Positions 5,481 through 11,037 of a stretch of 43,598 nt of DNA are shown in pieces. The number at the start of each line of letters is the position of its first letter. The stretch's first letter is position 1. Position numbers and translations under genes: made by a program. The DNA comes from a virus: IMG/VR virus record IMGVR_UViG_3300042516_001040, positions 1-43,598 of that record; one strand, given 5' to 3'. The notes below the pieces were generated by a model. The model did not search any database. It saw only the letters and a list, made by a program, of their open reading frames with translations, and had not been told where the DNA came from.

Positions 5481-5526
5481 GGTGTAGTGGTTATCGCTAC
5501 CATTAATTAGTCACTCTAACTACACC
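5481..5526 (-). promoter_or_regulatory. Leader hairpin of the leftward cluster
   Basis: Perfect 8-bp inverted repeat GGTGTAGT (5481-5488) and ACTACACC (5519-5526) with a 30-nt interior. The interior contains smaller complementary parts. It ends 2 nt before the TAACCAAA element of the first leftward gene, as in two other cluster leaders. The interior resembles a tRNA D-arm by eye, but no cloverleaf can be completed. Confidence 0.5.
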
Positions 5527-5630
5527 TTGTTTGTTGGCGAAGGCTATAGCTCAGATTGAATTTCAATCCCTTGTTCCCTCAACTATTTGTTATTTGTCTT
5601 GACATCATTACTCTTTTAATTACTCTACAT

Positions 5631-5663
5631 CAAATCTATCTGTATCTACGTACAGCCTAACAA
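5631..5663 (-). promoter_or_regulatory. Candidate Bacteroidota-type promoter for the leftward cluster
   Basis: Minus-strand TAGATTTG (5638-5631) matches the -7 consensus TAnnTTTG. A TTG (5663-5661) lies 22 nt upstream, slightly longer than the usual spacing to the -33 box. It is placed correctly to read into the 5335-5457 gene about 170 nt away. Confidence 0.4.
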
Positions 5664-5823
5664 CTATCTGTCACCTCATTAAAAGCTTTTTTGTCATCGA
5701 GCTTCTTTCCAATAAACAAAGAACTTGGTTGTTGTGATGTCTCGTTTGAATCACTTCTGCTAATATAACTACTTTCTTTTGAATAAGTAACAAATGATGT
5801 GCATTATTTTTTAATCTTTTTTT

Positions 5824-5880
5824 CTATCTTTCGATTAACTGACTGATAAACAGCAAGTTAAACACGTATTTTTTTTTCAT
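5824..5880 (-). CDS. Possible 18-aa leader peptide
   Basis: ATG complementary to 5878-5880 opens KKKYVFNLLFISQLIER and then a stop. It is preceded by an A-tract resembling the cluster leaders (CCAACAAAAAAAG). It could be a short leader ORF in the control region, or chance. There is no homology to draw on, and length alone gives no support. Confidence 0.15.
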   Translation of the reverse strand: MKKKYVFNLLFISQLIER

Positions 5881-6083
5881 CTTTTTTTGTTGGTCAAGTA
5901 ATTACAGCAGCATAAATGCATCTAAACCTAACGATATACCTACCTTTCAACGTCTCCTTACGCGCGTGGGATTCAATAAGGGGAAATTCGTTTCTTTGTG
6001 GGAATTGAGGGATGTGATTTTTGAACGTCTGTAGATGTGCGCCAACTTTCGACAAATGGAGCGCGGAAATAAACCTATCAATC

Positions 6084-6121
6084 TGATACGATTTGATGCG
6101 TATTGATACGCAATTGATACG
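6084..6121 (+). repeat. Four TGATRCG repeats at helical spacing
   Basis: TGATACG at 6084, TGATGCG at 6094, TGATACG at 6104 and TGATACG at 6115, with start-to-start distances of 10, 10 and 11 bp, so all lie on one face of the helix. The third overlaps the inverted repeat GCGTAT-TG-ATACGC. These look like iteron-style sites for a phage initiator or regulator. Confidence 0.7.
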
Positions 6122-6320
6122 TGAATTCATGCGCGATTATTGGAAAGCTACATACATACATACGCGACCAGGGAATTTGTGTACAATAATGTATTGACAA
6201 TCAGTTAGTTATGTTCGTCTGTCACATAATTTACATTATGTTAAATAGAAGTATAACTGCCTGAGTATCAACGGAGTAACGTAACTATAGGGGAGTATGC
6301 TACGCGTATTGTATACCTAT

Positions 6321-6344
6321 GTAGGTAGGTAGGTAGGTAGGTAG
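6321..6344 (+). repeat. GTAG tetranucleotide microsatellite, six copies
   Basis: (GTAG)6 followed by GGGG, in non-coding DNA. A slippage-prone repeat whose copy number may vary among virions. No function is visible. Confidence 0.85.
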
Positions 6345-6475
6345 GGGAAAAAGGCTAAAAAGTTTGGAGAAAGTTACGGAAATGTGCACCCCCCATACGA
6401 TTTTAGGTCGTTTTCCGGTCACGACTTTCGTCGTGAATTGTAAATATAACCCCCTACCCCTGCATATGTGATCAG

Positions 6476-6520
6476 TGACGCAAAGTGTTAAAAAATGACG
6501 GAAATCGACCAATAATGACG
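6476..6520 (+). repeat. Three TGACG boxes at exact 20-bp spacing
   Basis: TGACG at 6476, 6496 and 6516. The exact 20-bp period (about two helical turns) places the boxes on one DNA face. They flank block B on its inner side, where block A has a CGTCA at 1981. Confidence 0.7.
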
Positions 6521-6521
6521 C

Positions 6522-6673
6522 CTAAGTGCTTAGTTGAATAAGGGTTAATTTATTGATTATCAGTTAGTTAGCTCTATTTAGTGTTAAGATGTTACTCTAT
6601 TACGAAAAAAAAAAAAATTATATATATAAGAGTAAATAGATAATATAAAAAATAAAAAAAAAAAATGACGTCA
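6522..6673. repeat. Block B, diverged inverted copy of block A
   Basis: Reading the minus strand from 6673: TGACGTCA, T-rich tract, CTCTTATATATATAA (6632-6618), a 13-T run, AGTAACATCTTAACACTAAA (6596-6577; 18 of 20 identical to 1865-1884), and CTTATTCAACTAAGCACTTAG (6542-6522; 19 of 21 identical to 1919-1939). Distances between elements agree within a few bp with those of block A. Confidence 0.7.
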
Positions 6674-6690
6674 GAGCCGTCACAGCGTCA
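6666..6690 (+). repeat. Palindrome TGACGTCA plus two CGTCA boxes
   Basis: Perfect 8-bp palindrome TGACGTCA at 6666-6673, then CGTCA at 6678 and 6686. They extend the TGACG/CGTCA family on the outer side of block B, towards the rightward genes. Confidence 0.6.
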
Positions 6691-6738
6691 CAAAAAAGGC
6701 TAACGCCTTGATTAATAGGTTTTTAAGCCCAAAAATAG

Positions 6739-6775
6739 CGTCATTTTTGCGTCATTCTGTCGTCACAGCTCGTCA
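6739..6775 (+). repeat. Four CGTCA boxes at one-turn spacing
   Basis: CGTCA at 6739, 6750, 6761 and 6771, with start-to-start distances of 11, 11 and 10 bp. A tight helically phased array about 75-110 bp upstream of the first rightward gene. It could be cooperative binding sites for a repressor, an activator or an initiator. Confidence 0.72.
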
Positions 6776-6847
6776 TTTTCTGACATTGCGGTGTTACATT
6801 CCTGATATCCCTCCGTTATGGCTGTATAACTTTAAAAATTAAGAGAT

Positions 6848-7225
6848 ATGAAGAGGGTAGTTTTTTTGATTGGCATGATGGTAGTTTCTTTCACAGGTAT
6901 TTCGCAAGATGGAATTTTTGATAACATACCATTTTTAAAAGAAGTTAAGTCGGCAGAGCCAATGGTAATGTTTAGGGAGTATGGTAATGATACAACCGTT
7001 ACTATTTATGGAACTGTTTCTGAGATTAATGATTATTCAATTGGTTTTATTGAATGGGCAGGATATAAAGATGAGAATCTTTTAGAGCATGAAATAAAAA
7101 AGGATAAGGAAGTAAAAACTTACGTTATTGAATACGAAGATAAATCTGCACTTGTTACTGTTATAATAATAAGAAAGAATGATGACTATGCTGAACTATC
7201 ATCTTGTATAATCAATGAGAAATAG
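6848..7225 (+). CDS. Secreted hypothetical protein with signal peptide, 125 aa
   Basis: Residues 1-19 form a typical signal peptide (KR, then VVFLIGMMVVSFTG), with probable cleavage before QDG, a pattern common in Flavobacteriia where mature proteins start at Gln. The mature part is acidic and beta-rich (MVMFREYGNDTTVTIYGTVSE, KTYVIEYEDKSALVTVIIIR). No lipobox. It looks like a periplasmic or surface protein of host style, so it may be a moron gene for superinfection exclusion or host alteration. It is first in the rightward direction after the repeat region and is closed by its own terminator at 7248-7276, so it is monocistronic. Its start follows AATTAAGAGAT, with no TAnnTTTG box but a near match TAACTTTA at about 6829. 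Confidence 0.7.
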   Translation: MKRVVFLIGMMVVSFTGISQDGIFDNIPFLKEVKSAEPMVMFREYGNDTTVTIYGTVSEINDYSIGFIEWAGYKDENLLEHEIKKDKEVKTYVIEYEDKSALVTVIIIRKNDDYAELSSCIINEK

Positions 7226-7247
7226 AAGTTAGGTTCTAATAAAAAAA

Positions 7248-7283
7248 GCGTAGCAGAAATGCCACGCTTTTTTTTTATCTTTG
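7248..7283 (+). terminator. Terminator fused to the next promoter (TATCTTTG)
   Basis: Stem GCGTAGC/GCCACGC (7248-7254, 7261-7267; one mismatch) with nine T residues (7268-7276). The last T is the first base of TATCTTTG (7276-7283), the promoter box for the 7315 gene. Termination and re-initiation share the same bases. Confidence 0.75.
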
Positions 7284-7314
7284 CGTTACGTTTAAACATA
7301 AAAAAATAATTGTC

Positions 7315-8601
7315 ATGGCAACAAAAAGCAAAATGTCAACCTCTACTACACGTAAGGTTACAACAAAGAGAACCGGGCCACCTACCGGTCCTCCAAATAA
7401 TCCACCAAATGGTGGTACTAAAGAAACAAGGGAGCAATATGAGAAAAAGTGGGATGATTATCAAAAATTATATCAGGAGAATAAAGATTATGCTTCACAA
7501 TTAGCCACTTATAAAAAACAAACTGAATTATACAATAAACTTGCTCCTAAAGGCCCATATACTTCATTAATGAAAACTAAGGCATTAACGGATGAGGAAA
7601 TAAAGCTGAGAAATCAATTTGAATCTAAAAATAATCCAAATTATGTTCCTTATAAAAGGGGTACAAGAGTTGAAGCAGGTGTAAGCGTTGATCCTAAAAC
7701 TGGAGATTGGATTGGAAAGTTTAATAAAGATCCTATGACTGGTAGAGAGTATACTAGGTCAGAAAGTGGCAGAGCAGTAACTGTATACGAACTTCCACAA
7801 TATGAAAGGCCAACATTACCTAAAAAGCCAGGTCAACTACCAAGACAACCATATAATCCAGAATATGAGCCAAAACTTGCTTTAAAAAAACCTGGAACGG
7901 TTGGCAGTTCTGATTCTAAGTCAGTAAAAATTATACAACCAAAATTAAAAACAAATGTTGCATCTGCCATAGAAAAACCAGAAAAGGTTAAGGTTCCTAG
8001 AAGAAATGGGGGGGTTACTTTGGTTAAACAAAATGTCATGAGAAAGAATAGACAAACTGGTCCATTCAAAAACTTAAGACAAGATGTTAAATCTAAAATA
8101 ACAGATATAAAAATTTCAGGAACAACAAATCAAGCAGAAAGAAAGGCTGCAAAAGAAGCTAATAAGTCTACACGAGCTGCACGAAGAACTTTTGGAAAAG
8201 AAGAAAGACTAGCCACTGGTTATCTTAAGAATCAAGGTATCATAGAAGGGGATACTAAAAAAGAGATGAAAGCAGGAATTAGGTCTTATGCTAAGAGTAA
8301 TATGGCAGCTAAAAAAGCAGATAAGCTATCCGGTTCATTTAAAGAAAGAAAAGCAGAAGGAATATATGAGTCTAGAAAACAGGCTGTTAAGACAGCTAAA
8401 AAAGCAGTAAAATACGTTAGCAGACTTGAAAAAGGAAAAATCCGTTCCTTTACTCCTGAGGCTTTAGGAAAAACAAAAGAAGTTTCTGCTAAAGTTCAAA
8501 CTACTACAGTTGGAAAAGGTAAAAACAAAAAAACAATTGGAGTAGCAGTAGTTCCTACCAAAAAGTCTACAAGAATGCAGGCTGGAAGGTATGTTTACTA
8601 A
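7315..8601 (+). CDS. Lys/Arg-rich, low-complexity 428-aa protein
   Basis: Highly basic protein. The first 35 residues are Thr/Pro/Lys-rich and disordered (TTRKVTTKRTGPPTGPPNN). A helical stretch with YEKKWDDYQKLYQENKDY follows, then Pro-rich repeats (PTLPKKPGQLPRQPYNPEYEPKL), and a long Lys/Ala coiled or helical C-terminal half (KKAKEANKSTRAARR-like). No catalytic motif is recognised. The composition suggests a nucleic-acid-binding or virion-internal protein (DNA condensation, core), by analogy with basic internal proteins of other phages. Codons are strongly A-ending, unlike the following groEL. It is monocistronic between the 7248 and 8629 terminators. A shorter frame at 7310-7504 is a shadow. 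Confidence 0.68.
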   Translation: MATKSKMSTSTTRKVTTKRTGPPTGPPNNPPNGGTKETREQYEKKWDDYQKLYQENKDYASQLATYKKQTELYNKLAPKGPYTSLMKTKALTDEEIKLRNQFESKNNPNYVPYKRGTRVEAGVSVDPKTGDWIGKFNKDPMTGREYTRSESGRAVTVYELPQYERPTLPKKPGQLPRQPYNPEYEPKLALKKPGTVGSSDSKSVKIIQPKLKTNVASAIEKPEKVKVPRRNGGVTLVKQNVMRKNRQTGPFKNLRQDVKSKITDIKISGTTNQAERKAAKEANKSTRAARRTFGKEERLATGYLKNQGIIEGDTKKEMKAGIRSYAKSNMAAKKADKLSGSFKERKAEGIYESRKQAVKTAKKAVKYVSRLEKGKIRSFTPEALGKTKEVSAKVQTTTVGKGKNKKTIGVAVVPTKKSTRMQAGRYVY

Positions 8602-8621
8602 GATATACAACCAATAAACTG

Positions 8622-8661
8622 AAAAAAAGTGGCTCAATCGGGTCACTTTTTTTTATATTTG
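8622..8661 (+). terminator. Terminator fused to the groEL promoter (TATATTTG)
   Basis: A-tract + GTG (8622-8631) pairs with CAC + T-tract (8644-8654) around a 12-nt loop. The last T starts TATATTTG (8654-8661), the -7 box for groEL, 16 nt before its ATG. The same terminator-promoter fusion occurs at 7248, 16721 and 28256. Confidence 0.68.
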
Positions 8662-8677
8662 CACCAAATTAAATCAA

Positions 8678-10261
8678 ATGATAGTTAAACAGGTATTATT
8701 AGACGAGAATGGGCGCAACAAACTGAAGTCCGGCATCTCGATCATTGAGGCGGCAGTGTCCTCCACGTTGGGTCCTTGCGGACAGACGGTATTGGTAGAG
8801 TCAGAGAACCACATCGGTGGTGTGACGGTGACAAAGGACGGAGTGACTGTAGCCAGGTCTATTAACTTGTACGATCCTGTAGAGAACCTCGCTGTGCAGT
8901 TGGTACGTGAGGCGGCATCGAAGACAGCTACGATGGCAGGGGATGGCACAACAACGAGCATCGTGTTGACTAAGGCGATCATTGACTCGTTTGAGTCTAT
9001 GGCGCAGGGAGCCAACAAGACGGAGGTGCTGAGGAACATACAGATGTTTGCAGAGAAGGTGTGTAAGATATTAGACAAGAAGTCTAAGAGGGTTAATGGG
9101 AAGGTATTGCTAGATGTGGCAACGATTTCAGCGAACAACGATCCTGTGATAGGTAAGCTAATCGCTGATGTATATAGCCATGTGAGTTACGTTGTAGTGG
9201 AGAACAGTAAGACTACTAAGACCTACAGCGAGATAATCTCAGGTATTAGGGTTCAGCGTGGATGGACATCGAAGTACTTCGTGAATGACCACAAGAAGAA
9301 CGAGTGCGTGTTAGAGGATGCGTATGTGTTGGTAACAGATGGTGAGATAAGTAACTTAGCGAATATTGAGAATATATTGGCTCCAATAGTAAGAGACAAT
9401 AAGCCGTTGTTGATCATTGGTAACCTATCCCCACAGGTATTGGCTACGCTTAGTATGAACGTAGTGAAGAACAAGATACGTTGCTGTAACATTATGCCTC
9501 CTAACTTTGGATATAGGAAGGATGACATGATGCGCGACATCGCAGTAGCTCTTGGCGCACACTACTACAGCGAGTCTACCGGAGACAACTTATCGTTGTG
9601 TTCTATGGATGGCTTGGGTAAAGCGAAGAGAATAATCGTTGGTCAGGATAACACTGTGATCGTTCCGATGGAGGAGAGTCCGAAGTTGCATGACTACATC
9701 TTGCAGTTGCGAGAGAGTATAGAGCAGGAGACAATAGAGGCTGATGTGCAGTTCCTAAACGAGCGTATTGCCAACATCTTCGGTGGCATAGGTGTGATCT
9801 ACGTAGGGGCGCAGAGCGACATTGAGCAGAAGGAGTTGAGGGATAGGATCGATGACGCAGTGTTAGCAGTGAAGGCCGCCAAGGAAGAGGGTGTATTACC
9901 TGGAGCAGGGTTGGCGTTGATACGCGGTATGCATGGATTGGATGGGTTCAGTAAGGTGTTTAACGTGGACGAGTATGAGGCTGAGAAGATTATGCTCAAC
10001 GCGATGTATGCACCGTTCAAGAAGATATGCGCCAACGCAGGCCTTGTTTGGGAGGATATATTCGGTGAGCTAGTAGACGGAGGCTTTTGGCACGGTGTAG
10101 ACGTTAAGAACAATAAGTATGGCGACATGATGCGTATGGGTGTCATTGACCCATGTAAGGTTACTAAGAGTGCGCTGATGAACGCTGTGAGCGTTGCTGT
10201 GACGATATTGAGTACGAATGCGATAATAACTAACGTAAGAGATAATGATAGCACTAAATAG
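8678..10261 (+). CDS. groEL: Phage-encoded chaperonin GroEL (Cpn60)
   Basis: 527 aa covering the full-length GroEL (about 548 aa in E. coli), lacking the GGM-repeat tail and ending in DNDSTK. ATPase features are TLGPCGQTV near residue 30, GDGTTT with D89 (E. coli D87), and DDAVLAVKAAKEEG with D393 (E. coli D398), followed by LPGAGLALIRG. The apical domain retains KYF (E. coli Y203-F204), with Trp where Y199 is expected, indicating a binding surface adapted to different clients. It folds proteins in a GroES-capped double ring in the cytoplasm. Major capsid protein is the likely client, as in phages that need groE. Promoter TATATTTG and leader AATTAAATCAAATG precede it. groES follows, overlapping by 17 bp, the reverse of the bacterial groES-groEL order. 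Confidence 0.96.
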   Translation: MIVKQVLLDENGRNKLKSGISIIEAAVSSTLGPCGQTVLVESENHIGGVTVTKDGVTVARSINLYDPVENLAVQLVREAASKTATMAGDGTTTSIVLTKAIIDSFESMAQGANKTEVLRNIQMFAEKVCKILDKKSKRVNGKVLLDVATISANNDPVIGKLIADVYSHVSYVVVENSKTTKTYSEIISGIRVQRGWTSKYFVNDHKKNECVLEDAYVLVTDGEISNLANIENILAPIVRDNKPLLIIGNLSPQVLATLSMNVVKNKIRCCNIMPPNFGYRKDDMMRDIAVALGAHYYSESTGDNLSLCSMDGLGKAKRIIVGQDNTVIVPMEESPKLHDYILQLRESIEQETIEADVQFLNERIANIFGGIGVIYVGAQSDIEQKELRDRIDDAVLAVKAAKEEGVLPGAGLALIRGMHGLDGFSKVFNVDEYEAEKIMLNAMYAPFKKICANAGLVWEDIFGELVDGGFWHGVDVKNNKYGDMMRMGVIDPCKVTKSALMNAVSVAVTILSTNAIITNVRDNDSTK

Positions 10262-10505
10262 CTTCTTGTTAGTAGAGCCTTGTAAGGTAGAGGCTCAAGA
10301 GAGTAAGAGCGGTCTATTGCTCAGTGGGAAGGAGGTTACTAAGCAAAGGTATCAAGAGGGTATCGTTGTGGTGTCCAGTGAGCATAACGGCAGCATTAAG
10401 AAGGGTGACAGGATCGTATACGATGCGGTGCAGGGACACGACTACAGGAGTGGTGAGTCTACGTATCGAATGATTCAGTATCGGGATGTCGCTTTGATTC
10501 TTTGA
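10245..10505 (+). CDS. groES: Co-chaperonin GroES (Cpn10)
   Basis: 86 aa, shorter than the roughly 97-aa bacterial GroES, which suggests a reduced roof loop. It has the Cpn10 pattern: N-terminal strand SFLLVEPCK, mobile loop QESKSGLLLSGKEVTKQ with the LLL triplet in place of IVL, then EGIVVVSS, IKKGDRIVYD and the C-terminal strand YRDVALIL. It caps the phage GroEL ring during folding. It overlaps the groEL end by 17 bp, so translation is coupled. Its 3' end overlaps the convergent 10459-11007 gene by 47 bp. Short, divergent co-chaperonins also occur in T4 (gp31), where they change client specificity. Confidence 0.9.
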   Translation: MIALNSFLLVEPCKVEAQESKSGLLLSGKEVTKQRYQEGIVVVSSEHNGSIKKGDRIVYDAVQGHDYRSGESTYRMIQYRDVALIL

Positions 10506-11007
10506 GTTCATCGTTGAACTTATTGATTGCCATCGCGTATACTTTATCTGAGTAACGCTTGGAGCTGAAGATAGTGTTGCGTCTTGGCGATGTAGGAATG
10601 GGTTCATTACCTAGCATCATTTGGTACATACGTGTGATTAGACGCTTACCAGTGCGCGTAAGTTCATAGAGGCGAGCCTCATTACCGAGAGGCTTACGCC
10701 ATACGTGTATCATACCGTTACGCATAAGGCGTTGGAACCGTTCCCTGTCCCACGAGAATATGTTGTTGTACTCTTCGAAGTTTACTGTTTTGAACAAGCG
10801 TTCGTCATGAAGGAAGAACAGCATCTCTAGGTCTGCCTCGGTAAGGTTGTAGTTACGCTTCGCCCAGTACTTGATGACCTTGTAGTACTTCATGAAGTTA
10901 TGCTCCGGCTCCGCGCGATCTGCGACAAGTACTCTCTTCTTTCTTTTTTTCTTGACGTTTTTCCTCTTAATTAGGATGACAGGTCTTCTCTTAACTGTTC
11001 CAATCAT
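10459..11007 (-). CDS. Putative winged-helix DNA-binding regulator
   Basis: 182 aa. The first 25 residues are very basic (KRKNVKKKRKKR). Then come YYKVIKYWAKRNYNLTEADLEMLFFLHDERLF, a winged-helix-like helix set, and WDRERFQRLMRNGMIHVWR (recognition helix and wing), LYELTRTGKRLITRMY, and a Pro-rich tail PIPTSPRRN. I recognise this arrangement from phages of Bacteroidota, where it is annotated as MarR-like or hypothetical. It is probably a late-gene regulator. It is the only leftward gene in the rightward half. Its promoter (TATTTTTG, 11019-11012) sits back to back with that of the fibre gene, so it may control itself and the fibre. Confidence 0.68.
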   Translation of the reverse strand: MIGTVKRRPVILIKRKNVKKKRKKRVLVADRAEPEHNFMKYYKVIKYWAKRNYNLTEADLEMLFFLHDERLFKTVNFEEYNNIFSWDRERFQRLMRNGMIHVWRKPLGNEARLYELTRTGKRLITRMYQMMLGNEPIPTSPRRNTIFSSKRYSDKVYAMAINKFNDELKESKRHPDTESFDT

Positions 11008-11011
11008 GTCA

Positions 11012-11030
11012 CAAAAATAGAGTATATTTG
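11012..11030. promoter_or_regulatory. Back-to-back divergent promoters (regulator / tail fibre)
   Basis: Minus-strand TATTTTTG (11019-11012) is 4 nt from the 11007 ATG. Plus-strand TATATTTG (11023-11030) is 7 nt from the 11038 ATG. Only 3 bp separate the two boxes, so polymerase binding should be mutually exclusive, and both mRNAs would be leaderless or nearly so. Confidence 0.6.
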
Positions 11031-11037
11031 CGACATA

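Larger units (their letters stand above)
5458..6847. other. 1.4-kb gene-free, repeat-rich region (candidate origin/control region)
   Basis: No convincing coding frame on either strand. The two longer frames here (5894-6130 and 6300-6512, minus) translate repeat DNA. The stretch separates the leftward early-like cluster from the rightward genes. It contains a leader hairpin and promoter (5481-5663), TGATRCG phased repeats (6084-6121), a GTAG microsatellite (6321-6344), three TGACG at 20-bp spacing (6476-6520), block B with AT-rich tracts (6522-6673), and CGTCA repeats at one-helical-turn spacing (6739-6775). Phased short direct repeats next to an AT-rich tract, with a DnaA-motif protein nearby, are the usual architecture of replication origins. 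Confidence 0.6.

Noticed and set aside
5475-5580. tRNA-like phrases (GTGTAGTGGTTATCGC; GGCTATAGCTCAG)
   Set aside because: D-arm-like strings occur, but no matching anticodon stem, TPsiC arm or acceptor stem can be drawn from the sequence. A tRNAscan-SE run would settle it.
5894-6512. Two minus-strand frames of 78 and 70 codons in the repeat region
   Set aside because: They translate phased repeats and a GTAG microsatellite, lack leader elements used by neighbours, and have no recognisable protein pattern.
1790-6673. Invertible DNA segment bounded by the inverted blocks
   Set aside because: The blocks are too diverged overall for homologous or site-specific inversion, and no invertase is seen in the window. 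A regulatory duplication fits better.
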